From the NCBI GenBank assembly GCA_028551475.1, contig CM052354.1, positions 7,508,001 through 7,572,000 on the forward strand: a stretch of 64,000 bases of DNA, read 5' to 3'. This stretch comes from Casuarina equisetifolia (lineage: Eukaryota; Streptophyta; Magnoliopsida; Fagales; Casuarinaceae). The notes under the pieces are model-generated. The model had not been told where the DNA came from. It saw only the letters and a program-made list of their open reading frames with translations, and ran no database searches. The position numbers and the translations under genes were made by a program. Each line of letters begins with the position of its first letter. The first letter of the stretch is position 1. Below, piece by piece: positions 37,090 through 54,400 of the stretch.

Positions 37090-38500
37090 TAACGAGGTTC
37101 TAGGAGAAATTCTTAAAGAAAAGTGTTTGCTTCCAAAGATGAAACATTGGTTCCGTTTGGGCTGCACCCACTCACGAGTGCAAAGAAATCAAAAAAGTAT
37201 TCGTTGAACTGGTCCTTGAGAGTTTTTTTTTTTTTTTTTTTATTTAAGTACATACTCATGTACCCAATGTTAAAATTGAGAACAAAAGGTTCCAAGCAAT
37301 CACTGTTTCCAGCAAAGCATGTTTTTAGTTTTGGTCTTTATATTATTGCCTTGGCTTTTTATTTCGTGAGCTTACCTTTTAGAAAAAATTTTAAAAAATA
37401 AAGTTTATTTTTAAGAAGGTAATTTATGATAAAATATCTCTATTTAATAATATTAAAAAATTTTAAATAAATATTTTATTGTGTTATTTATTAATCATTT
37501 TTAAATTTAATATTTTTTTAAATAAATTATAATGTTAAGATATATCTCTCAATTTTTATATTTTCTCATTTTTTTAGGAATAAATAACTAAAATTCGGTT
37601 TCCCTTTAGCCACTAAAGTTTATTAGCCTATTATTTGATGGGGTCCTTGAGAAGTAAGTTATCGAAGAAGAAAGTTTCTTTTGAATATGAAGCATTGGGA
37701 TTTCCCCTTCACCGTCACCACTGACGAGTGCAAAGAAAACAAGGAAATGTTCATTGAACAGCCATAGAACCTTCAATTTTGGTTTTCATATTACTAAGGA
37801 TTCATTGACTTTTTATTTTACGAGGTTTCTAGAGAAGTTCTTAGAGAAGAGGGTTGCTTCTAAACGTGAAAGATTGTTTCCCTTTGGCCGGCCAGCTGAC
37901 AAGTGCAGTTCGAAAAAACAAGAAAATGTTCATTGAACCGCTCATAGAGCTTTCAATTTTGATTTTCATATTATTGCCATGAGGAATTCATTTGCTTTTT
38001 ATTTTAGGAGGTTTCTAGATAAGTTTTTAAAAAATAAGGTTTCTTTCTGAATATGAAACATAGGGGATTCCCTTTTGCCAATGCTACTAAATAGTGCGAA
38101 GAACACAAAGAAACATTCATTAATGCTGATAAAATTTTCAATTTTAGTTTTCATATTATTGCCACTAAAGTTCTTTTTTATTGAAAATAAGGAGAATATC
38201 TTAACATACTTTATTAATACTAACAAACCTGGATTGAAGAATCATTTGCTAGAATTCTTCTTTTTTTCTTAAAAATGAAGACGATATCCTAACATATTTT
38301 ATTAATACTAACAAAATTGGACTAACGCAAACATTGGTTTTTTGTTTATTTTAAGGTTCCTGACCAAGTGCAAACAGAACAAGGAAACAGCCTTGAACCA
38401 CTTATACAGCTCGTAGTTTTAGCTTTCATATTTTATTCCCACGAGAAATTGGTTGGCTTTTTATTTTATGAGGTTTCTAGAGAAGTTTTTAATAAGAAAT
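37090..38500. repeat. Diverged tandem repeat array upstream of P450 copy 2
   Basis: Same unit as at 24800-26200 (aagttcttaaagaaaag, gaagcattgg, ctttggccgg, gtgcaaagaaaacaagg, attcattgaacc, ttttcatattattgcca, cattgactttttattttacgagg), with four to six recognisable units. AT-rich inserts at 37400-37600 and 38160-38340 interrupt it; the latter contains a short direct repeat (aacatatttattaatactaac-type at 38203 and 38294). Confidence 0.82.
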
Positions 38501-39720
38501 TACTTTTTTAATTGGTTAGTGAAAGAAACAAGAAAGTTTAATAATTAAAAAATCCCTCACCTACTATGGAACAATACTTATCTACCTTTTACCTAAGAAA
38601 GCTACATTTCTTCTAAAGCATCTCACTGAATTTAATAACATTCTCATAGATCTTAAAAATACTGCCCAAAATTATTTTTATGCATCACCCAGCAATTTAA
38701 AAAATGTCATTACCATGATATGGACTCCTTCCAGAAGCACACCATCAACATATATTCAATAATATGGTGATTGCAAGTTGTAACATAAGCAATTGAAACA
38801 CACTTCCTTCTCTGAAATTTTATAGACTTGGGTCATTGTTATAAACTTTTCCCAAACGTCATTGAGATCGTCACTTTATCAATGCCAGTCTCACTATTCT
38901 GAATACACAACTCTAGTACACGACACAAGGACGGGCAATTACAACCAGATCCAAGAGACTTTGATCACTGTAAGCATCAGACAGAAAGGACAATACAAGA
39001 AGGCAACCTCGGAGGCGGTACCGATTTAGAGACTGGTGTTTTCTTTCAAGAACATCAAAATCAAGACCTTGTCATGATCCTTAACCATTATGCTAAAAGT
39101 CCTAGTTAACGGCATAAATTAGCAGGAACAAAAATGAACAGGGAAAGCCAAGAATCGAAAACTAAATAGAGCAAAAGATACTAAGCAGAAGAAAACAAAG
39201 TACTTTGGAATTTGATCGGTGCAACCAGAAAGGATTGTTACAATTGGACAGATAAAGCAACAAGAAGTAATGCAAAACATATATTTTATTCCATTCATTG
39301 CCGGCATAAAGGTTCATACAACCTAAGCACATCATACATACAAATTTTATTTGTGTGCTTATATCGGGATGACAGGAGCACAAAAAAGGCCAAACCTATT
39401 AAAAGTTGAGAGACGTACGCAATATTCAGACGTGCTTTATCACAAACTTAAGTCTCTCTCAAGCGTCATCTTGCCAAGTGCAACAATTCAGACTTTCACA
39501 TCAGTGGACTGCTCATAGGATATTGAAATTAGTTCAGACCTATAATTCTCAGCTTCTTCACCATTTGATGCCAGAAAACTATCCACACTGTTGCAACTTT
39601 CAGCGACAGAATTCAGTTCAGCAACCTTTTCTGGTAGAGAATTCGAGATTCCGATAAGCAATTCTCGGAACAGCTCCTCAGAAACCTCTTTGCAAGGTGC
39701 TTTGATATCCATAAAACGTC
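38501..39720. repeat. Duplicated block, member D
   Basis: Positions 38520-38665 match 26220-26365; 38990-39400 match the left part of blocks A, B and C; 39410-39712 match 3270-3560 of block A. The similarity ends at about 39712, inside the small reading frame described separately. It is the last member of the family in the window. Confidence 0.78.
39488..39712 (-). CDS. Hypothetical 74-residue reading frame (block D)
   Basis: An ATG-initiated minus-strand frame of 74 codons starting MDIKAPCKEVSEELFREL and related to the relic at 3291-3608. It is acidic and serine-rich with likely helices, and has no membrane span. A possible splice acceptor (gtgtcag) lies about 20 bases upstream of the ATG, so it could be the coding exon of a short gene whose leader is far upstream, near 41950. 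It is also possible that it is just another copy of the relic. The stop arises from a one-base difference against blocks A and B (near 39490). Not recognised as any known family. Confidence 0.3.
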   Translation of the reverse strand: MDIKAPCKEVSEELFRELLIGISNSLPEKVAELNSVAESCNSVDSFLASNGEEAENYRSELISISYEQSTDVKV

Positions 39721-41930
39721 AAGTTTCTTCCTGACACTCGAAACACAATAACTTATTAGAGACTTTTCGGGGGGATGCAAATAAACTGAGTACAAGAAGG
39801 AAAAATCACCTTCCCAGCTTTACCCTGTTTGGATGCGCATATCAATTATCATTTACTCATCAATATCTCCTATAGCTCAAACAGTCTTCTTCCAAACAGC
39901 TTAACTTAATGAAATGTCTCTAAACCTTTCTAAAGTAAAACTCTTTTACGGAATAAAAAACGACAGTGAACTCCGATGAAGTTTTTCAAGGTAAGACTCA
40001 GAGAAGTGACATTTTAAGGTTTCCCCTCTTTGCTTCTTCTTCACCTTCTACAGCAAAGAGCAATGAAATTCTGGCTATTAAATTAGATAAGAAGATCTCA
40101 ACCGAAGGAGTGAACTCTACTTCGGAACTACTATGGCCGATTTACAGCTAGAAATCAGTTCTTTAGAAACTTCTTTCATTTCATGAACTAACTTCCCCGT
40201 TATATCAAAGACACTATTGCTGCCTCATTGACAGTGATCCTGTAGAATTTTACGGTCCGGAGCTTTCCGGATAATCCTGCGATTAATTTTACATAGAGAT
40301 GTCTTTCGGACCTTTATCACAAGCATAACTCCTTACATAAACCTTCTTTATTGTATACTCCAAACTCTAAAACCTTAGTGCCTATTTCAAGATAGCTCTA
40401 TATCTCTCATATAAAATGCTATCCTTCAAAAACTACCTTAAGACAAGTTAGAATCTACCATCATATTAAAAAGCCCATATTCAAGTGTTGGTTTCTAATA
40501 CAAAATACAAGGCCATTCAAATTTCAAAAAGATACAAATTGGACTTATCTCGTTAACTGACAAACTTGCAATATGATGAAATGACTGAGAATTTTTGTTG
40601 GGTGAGTGCAGAAAGTCCAAGTTAGTCCGAGCACTTGTCCATCTCGTTCGGACCTAATTTCTTTCCTGTTGATGTATTCTGCTCCTGCCTCCTATATATG
40701 GAATCAAAACTACGGGATGTGGGATCAAATATCATTTGTTCAAAACTACTTTCCCTTCCATAATAGGAGACTAAGATTTCTCCTGCCAACATTGTTAAAT
40801 TTCTTATTAACCTACAAAATCTAATATTTACACAAGATATGAGTAAATTATAGCGTATCTAAAGCAAAAAGTATCAGTCTGCAGTTAAATCATAAATTAG
40901 ATTTTCACATCTGTTCGGTTAAAGGATTCTTGAGAACAATAATTTTATCAACATGAAAACTTCCAATTTCTAAATCTTGAGATGCTCACTGCTAAACGAG
41001 TCATTGATTTTATAATCAACCATCCTCTAAATCATCAGCCAAACCTAAGAAATACTAAACTATTACAGTTAAGGTAGAGCTTGCTCCTGTGCCAACATCT
41101 GTCCAACTCCAATCCATTTTCTAATCAACACTGGAAAATGATAAATTGTTGCCAACTAGCAAAGGATGCCCTTTTAGGTAACTGGTTACCTAAAGAACTT
41201 CCAAGCACAAACCCATTCAAAAAAACTCTTCCCCGAACTGGACCTTAAGATTTAACAATTTTGTAATGGCTTAAGGTAGCAAACAAACAAAACCAGGCAA
41301 AGATTACATTCCAAAACCTCAACCCAAAAGATCCAACATTACTATACAACACACAAACGCACATTTCCTTTTACACATAACTCTGTGCAGATGTTCTAAG
41401 GACGTGTTACAAACGAATCTTTTTACGCTTCCAGAGAATCATCTTGAAGAACTCCTCCGTGAGGTCCTAACAATCCTCTTTATTCAGATCATGATTCTAA
41501 TGATTTTCGTTCATCACGTTCGCCCACACACAAGCTCAATGATAGCATCATTCTACCTACATAGATCTAAGCATATTAGACAATTTTTGTTATTGTCTTC
41601 TAGGATTCGAATTCAGAAACAGCAGATCAAGAGACAAAACTGAGGAAACGCTAAAACCGCAATCATCCATTTCTGACCAAAAAAAATCGAATCCATCCTC
41701 TTAAAACAATCGGACGAGTTTTGAATCGAGCGAAAACCGCAACAAAAATAGCACATCAGGTTTGCAAATGGTTTCTGCATCCTTCTTCCTCCGGATTCCC
41801 GGATTCCCGGATTCCGGGGAAGAAAATAAAAAATCAGAAAACAACATTACAAACAAGATAAATATCTTTGGAAAATAATTATATTAAAAAAGAAAAAGGA
41901 AAAAGAAGGTGAATAATCAGATCTGAAAAC
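39721..41930. other. Non-repetitive intergenic or intronic DNA, no gene recognised
   Basis: Ordinary AT-rich sequence with several short frames of 60 to 80 codons on both strands, none with a recognisable motif. If the 74-residue frame is a gene with a leader near 41950, this would be its intron. A short ggattcccggattcccggattccgggg tandem at about 41791-41818 is the only structured element. Confidence 0.4.
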
Positions 41931-42020
41931 ACCGTACCTATAACCGTAGAGATCTGCGGATTGTTGTATGCTTATCTCTCTTCGTGCCTGTTTGGATAAT
42001 TCAAAACTAATGGCCAGCCC
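41931..42020 (-). promoter_or_regulatory. Possible transcribed leader exon (minus strand)
   Basis: On the minus strand the sequence caggcacgaagagagataag leads to ctctacggttatag followed by GTACGG, which resembles a 5' UTR exon with a splice donor at about 41936. Upstream (42020-42110) the sequence is pyrimidine-rich and then AT-rich. This is a pattern match only; no transcript evidence is available. Confidence 0.25.
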
Positions 42021-43431
42021 TTTTTATTTTACAATCCTTGCAGATGACCCCGGAATTCTCCAGAAACTACACCTGTTTCCTCTTTTTAGCACAACTATTT
42101 CATTCTCCCTGTATTTTTTATATTTTCAATAAATAAAAAATAACATGTTATTTTTAATCTACAATATATTTTTCTACATATATGTTTAGTATTTATTTTC
42201 ACATTTTTTATATTTTCTTATTCTTCATGTTCTATATTTAAGAAACAAAAATTACTTATCATCTTTAGATATTGCAAACCCCATCATGGTGTTTGGTAAG
42301 ATCATGAAGAGATAAATTGAGCTAAGGTTTTGAGTATTTATTATTAGGTTTTATATTATTGGACTTTTTAGATAATTAGGTTTTGATTTATAATTTCTTT
42401 TAAATAATTTTAAGATTTGAAATAATTAAAACCCTAAAATATTAAGAATTCAAAACTCAATTATATCTTATTGGAAATTAAGTTTATTTAATACAAAATA
42501 TGAATGAAATAAAATGTGTAAATTGCTTTGTAATGAAAACTATAGTATCAACCCTCCATTAAATAGGAAACTTCAAGTTTTAATCTTATAAACTTTTCCA
42601 TTTACTTTTTACATTATAAAAATTTCATTTAGAACTAAGTCTTAGTTTAATTATTTTTACTTTCTGGTATTTACCTTTGATTCCTTTAGGCATGACATTG
42701 ATATACCCTCTTACAAGTCCTATATTAACCATTTGTCCAATTTTTGTAAAGGGTTAAATAATTTCTGTTTTTGAACTGTCTTTTTCTCTTTTAATAAATG
42801 TTTTCTCTTTTGCTTATTGTATTATGTTTCACCTCCTAAGGTGTAATCAACATAATAAGGAAGACTTGTATAAGACATCTTACAAAACAAATATCCTGCC
42901 TTCCACTGCATTTCTAATTCACTTGAACATACTTTAGATCATTTATTTGAAAAATAAAAAATAAAAAATTGACTACTCTTCTTTGAGACGATGTTCATGT
43001 ATGTTGTACCTTGAAGTTTGTGAGAAGTTATCCACATTCTTGCGATGAATGGCTATCACAAGACGTTTATAAGACAGGATAATAACTTCAATTAAGGAGC
43101 CCATGATAATGGCCCAGAATTCATTGCGGAAGCAGGGATTGTTGGAACATTCAAGCCTTCTTCAGGAACCCCAAGAACAAGGTTAATCATATGAGACAAG
43201 AAGATACCGTAATTCTGCTCTGCAAGCAACAAGATGCTGCAACCCACGAATCAAAAGCTTATTTTCATCTTTGATAATTCTTATACATCGTATCTGTTAG
43301 AACATGCAGAACCATCTACTTCTACTAGTCATCTTCCTTTTTCCAACACATCAGTTTCTATTCAAGACAGTGATCTCACAGAACTACGTTGCCTGAGTGA
43401 AATGTAAGTGTATAGCAGACCAGTTAGGAGT
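42021..43431. other. AT-rich intergenic DNA between the duplicated region and BSK2
   Basis: Strongly AT-rich to about 42980, then closer to average, where the 3' untranslated region of BSK2 should lie. No other gene was recognised. Confidence 0.55.
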
Positions 43432-49556
<6,125 letters not shown>

Positions 49557-49820
49557 CGCCGATCACCCAGTCAGTCTACACATACAAAACCAGAACTTCC
49601 AAGCAGTTTATAAAGCTCATGCCAGCAGGAAAGATGGGAGCTTCAGCTGTCCCCTTCCGCCCGAAATGTGAAAAGTACAAGCTAATTAGACCTCCTCCCT
49701 TTGTAGCCGCGCCGGAGGCAAAGCAAGTTCCAAAAGGAAAAAGAAGAAGGCAAAGTCTGGAAGACTCAAAGGTGAGAAGTAAACCTTCCAAAAGTGACAG
49801 GGAGAAAGAGAGAACGAGAA

Positions 49821-49855
<35 letters not shown>

Positions 49856-49900
49856 GGAGGAGAGAGAGGAGTCACATGATAGGTCTATGATAGGGGGCAC
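49557..49900 (-). promoter_or_regulatory. BSK2 5' leader and proximal promoter with a GA/CT microsatellite
   Basis: Upstream of the BSK2 ATG the minus strand is rich in pyrimidines, with a (CT)n run at 49825-49852 and more CT-rich sequence up to about 49870. CT/GA tracts near the transcription start are common in plant genes and can act as GAGA-type elements; whether this one does is not shown. The minus-strand 99-codon frame at 49576-49875 reflects low-complexity sequence. Confidence 0.6.
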
Positions 49901-52635
49901 GTGCTGTCCATGTGGGGACCTCTTCCCACTGTGCTATTGTTTTGTGCTGGGCTTGGATTGGATGCTCCACAGTCTCAAACACCCAAATATAAATTTATAT
50001 TTATTTATTTATTTATGACATCATATTTTCAAAAATAATTATATTATTTGTCTTCAAACTTTTTTTTGTTTTGTTTATAAACATTTAATTCAGTCGGGAA
50101 AAGATGTTACTTAGAATATGTTAATCCCAAGTTTGACACTTAGTTATATAAGTTTAAATGCATTTGTAAAAAAAATTATTTTTACGATTAGATATTAACA
50201 AAAATCACTATCATAATGATGTTAAGATTGGTTTAATTTTGTTGTTTAAGTAAAAGCTAATGATTTCCTCACTCATTGCCACAAATGCAAGCAAAAGTAA
50301 CCACGTACAATGAATTGCATTAAAAAAGGAAGCAACGAAAGAATAAAGAAATAAACTTTAATCTAAAGAGAAAGGTATGCAATCAATAGGTGATGGAAAC
50401 TTTTAGCAGATCTAACTTTTTCAATAAATGATGACAAAAAACCATTATTTATTTATAGGTGTTGATTAAAAAAAAAAAGAAAAGATTGAAATTGATTGTT
50501 GGTCGTGTATTTTGTGTATGTCAATTCTTGTGGTGGGTTTACAAGCATCACTTGTACGAATTTGGAGTCTTATATTTCCTTGAATCCAATGTGAATTTTT
50601 ATGCAATATTATAATTAACATGGTGGTTTTCATAGTGCAGCGTTGACTATTGACAAACGGAGGGTGATATTCGTTGGATGGAGTAAAGAAAGGGTAATAA
50701 TAATCACGCAAATGAGAGGTGGTGCAAGTGATGGTAGCAACATACATGGTTGTAGTTAACCAAGGAGGTAATAAGTCAAGCTGCAAGAAAGTCTAAAGGG
50801 AAATAGATTAAACTTTAGCTAGTGTTCATAAAGAAGAATTTACTTTGATTATTTCCTAGATTATTGTTTCCTGAATTTGAGATAACATAGGAACAATGTC
50901 ACCATTTTTTGCTAGATGAGGTATGATGGATAATCAACTTATTTCAAATTAGAATTAATTATAATAAATCTTTCAATAATATTGATTTTTATTTTTGAAT
51001 AACATCCCATACATAAAAAAGTTAATGAGTGACAAAACTTTTGAAGATGTTATTCTTAGCTTGCATTTATTGGATATAGGTTGCACATAATTATAGATGA
51101 TTTCGTAACAAGATAATTGATATTTCAATCTTGTTAGAAAAATTTTAAAAAAAAAAAACTAGTACGAAGATAAGTCTCTTTGATTAAAAATATAAAATCT
51201 TTTCAAGTCAATTTTATTTTGATTGTAAATGGAAGACTTCTAACTTATATCTTAAAAAGAAAAAAAAACTATATATTTTTGTAGTTATAGTAAACTTGTA
51301 ATATTAGGATATACTCATTTGCTTATGTACTATAAATTTTATAAATACAAATTACATATTAAAAAAAATAGTGGAATCCGGTGAACCAATCAAAGAAGTT
51401 TATTGGTACTCTTATTTTCATCAAGTAAATTCGCTTCAACCCTTAAATAATCCCGATCGCTTCTCCTTTCTTTGAAATAAAAGATTTCATTTTTATATTG
51501 CAGAAAATATATAATTTTCTATTCACTAAATCTACCAACCACGTTTTATTAAATATTGAATTCTTATTCTAGTTTCATTTCTCAAGAGAATCTTAGAAAT
51601 TCATGCTTTCAATCCATTCCTCTTAAGGAAAAACTTTACAATTACCATGGATCTCACTTTTTCTGTTTTACAACTTAAGTCATCCTAGAAAAGGTGGTGT
51701 AAAACTATTTAATCCCACATTCTTCAAGGATAGTAATGGCACAGAACGAGTATGATTGTTTGGTACTTTAATGCAATGTCAATACATAAGACAACCCAAA
51801 AAGCCTAATAAACTTAGGATTTTAGAACAAGGAAATCATTAGGGTGAAGTGTTTATTAATTAGCAGACTTCATAACCATTCTCTCTACAATCATAAATCA
51901 ACTTTATAAACAAAGCCATCTTTACACAGACATGTGTAACGAATGTAAATTTTTTTGGCCTAATTTACAATGTTTGTATCGTTTAGACCCTTTAGATGAT
52001 ATTTTGAAAATTAATTTAGATTAGCTCGACCTATACTTAAATAAGTATAATTTAATCGTAACGAACATGTCTTTATTTAGTTAGGATTAAATATTTAGTT
52101 AGATTTAATTATAGTACTAATGATGTAAGGGACGATTTCAGCATAATGGAAGCCCCAAACCCTTTCTAAACTCTTCTCCGTACACGTGTAAATCATGAAT
52201 GGAAAACCATACCGAAAACTTCGTGGAAAAGGCTTGAGTCTTCTGCTTTCCCTCTCTAGATCTCACTAGTTCTTAGTGGCTTATGGTTCTGATGAATCCA
52301 AATGTAAGCGACAATAATTCTTGATCAAATTGCTCACACTTCTATGTCACTAATTAGAATAAAGTATTTTTTTCTTAATTTCTCTTCAAATAATATCGTT
52401 TTTCTCATCATAACTATGACTTAAGGCTGAAGGATCCTAGCATGGCAAATAACTTCAACAGGATTCGTTGTTGGTTTGAAAAACAATCTTTACAAGTACT
52501 TGATAAAAGGAGCTTGATACTTTATTTTTTCAAATGAGGGAATGAAAAGTTATGTAAACAATTTCTACTACCAAACTAGACTATAGTGAAAAACACATAT
52601 AGCAGCCAACGAAAAATAATACTATCATACACATA
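49901..52635. other. AT-rich intergenic DNA, no gene recognised
   Basis: Long AT-rich stretch with (TTTA)n at 49998-50015 and poly-A runs. A 106-codon minus-strand frame at 50466-50786 has low-complexity content and no recognised motif, so it is not called. Confidence 0.6.
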
Positions 52636-52659
52636 TCAAACCCTATCTCATCTTTCACC

Positions 52660-52815
52660 TAATCTCCCCCAAACTCTAATACCAATTGTAGTGTTATTAG
52701 GCTTCCTCCTTCTTTAAAAGCTAGTGCATAAGGAAAACTCACCCTTACACTTATAAACCTATCATTGTTCTCTTTTTAACATGATATGGGACTTATTTTA
52801 ACAAGTTAAAAACCC
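52660..52815 (-). mobile_element. LTR end and primer-binding-site-like fragment
   Basis: Read on the minus strand, the piece contains aagtcccatatcatg, ggtttataagtgtaaggg, actagcttttaaag, then aacactacaattggtattagagtttggg. The order AGTCCCACATC, TTATAAGTGTGAGGG, CTAGCTTTT and TTGGTATCAGAG is typical of the 3' end of an LTR followed by the tRNA-Met primer-binding site in many plant elements. No internal domain or second LTR was found near it. Confidence 0.6.
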
Positions 52816-54050
52816 TTGTGTTCTAATGGGCATTGAATGATATGCAAATTGCCATCTTTAATCATGAAAGAAAATTGAAAACCATCAAGTTAAAATTATC
52901 AAAATGGCATCCTTTTGTTCATAGCATTCATCTTATGATTCAAGGAAGAAAAGAGCAAACAAATTGAAAAATAACAAACTTCAATTTGTCTTGATGATCA
53001 AAGGTTCTTATGCCAATGGCTAATCTTATGAAGTTCCAAATTATATACAATAAGCCACCATTATTATATCTTGATGCATTATTAGAAATGGGAGGAAGAA
53101 CTGGGCCCTAAGCATTACTAGTTTGTTTAGCTTTTGTTATCCTTAAGCAAGTGGAACCCATTTGATTGTGGAGTAGAACATTTCGTGTGAAAGCTAGAGA
53201 TGCCTCCCATGCGATTATTGCAGAAAAACTAATGGTGGACAGCATAAAGTTTAGGATATGATTATATTTAGTTTTAAATAATCTTTTCATGTAAATTATT
53301 GTTCTCAACTTTCCTTTAAATTGTACGTCAATGTATTTTTATAAGTATAGAATATATATATTTTTAAGGCTAGTAGATTATAAAGATTTGGAACCAAACT
53401 TATAGTTGTTTGTGGGACGTAGGGTTTGTCAGACTTGGCAAGGCCTAGTTGGCTGGAGCTTAATTGGGTTTCTTTATCTAAGAAAGTAACTAAAATATTT
53501 AAAAAAAAAAAAAAGAAGAAGAAGATCAGTCGTCGAATCAGTTTTTCTAAAAGCAGTTTAAGTTCATTTGATTAGAAAAGTTGTCAACCATTTCAATAAT
53601 TGATGAAGACTATTAATAGTTGGGTTTCTTTTCATATTTTTAATTCTTATTCTTAGATTTCATGACACAAAGTATTTTATATTTAGCTTAATATAAGTGA
53701 GAGGTTAGGATTTAAGATACTATACTCATACTGCTAGTCTAAAACACTTTTTTAAAAGAAACTTTGTTCTATATTCAATAGAACTCATTTATTTCTCTTA
53801 TTTTTTATTTATTTAACGAGACAAAATTGTGAGACAAATCAACCCATTTATATGAAAGTTGAAATTTGAAAGAGTAGTAGAAGCTCTAGCCAAAATGTTG
53901 TAAAAGCCCAACTTGGGATTATCTATTTTAGACCTTCAAAATTTTAGAACTTAACCGCATATTAACTTTATTTTAATAGGGTTTGAGTTAGGTTTAACTA
54001 AACATGATGTACTCACCCCAAGTTTGCATTTCAATTTCATTTTAAACATG
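52816..54050. other. AT-rich intergenic DNA, no gene recognised
   Basis: No sustained frame or recognised motif. A poly-A and (GAA)n stretch lies at 53501-53525. Confidence 0.55.
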
Positions 54051-54067
54051 AATCCAAGCATGAAGTG

Positions 54068-54400
54068 TGTTAAGAAATATTAAGATATTAAGATTAAAAG
54101 ACCTTAACCCAACCCAAAAGTTAGTTCTATAGCAAGTGAAAATTTTTAATTTAAACAAATCCTTGAGTGCATGTTTTGATACTAACATGACTCCTTATCA
54201 TGATAAGGTGTCAAGGAAAAAACCTAGGATGAATATTAGGTAAAGAAACATAAGATCTAATACCATGTAAAAATATTAGGATATTAACATTAGAAGGCCT
54301 TGAGACAACACAAAAACTAACTCTAGAGAAGGAGAAAATTGTTTTAATTTAAAAAAACTCTTAAATGTATGTTTTGGTGATAGTCCACACAGTTAATAAA
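54068..54400. repeat. Two diverged copies of a roughly 110-base segment
   Basis: The segment 54070-54180 (atattaagatattaagatt, agaccttaaccc, tttaaacaaatccttgagtgcatgttttg) recurs at 54270-54385 (atattaggatattaacatt, ggccttgagac, taaaaaaactcttaaatgtatgttttgg). The words taataccatgt at 54261 and tgttttgatac at 54171 resemble parts of decayed LTR termini, but no element could be defined. Confidence 0.65.

Noticed and set aside
41791..41818. ggattccc tandem as a regulatory element
   Set aside because: Only about three imperfect units; no basis for a function.
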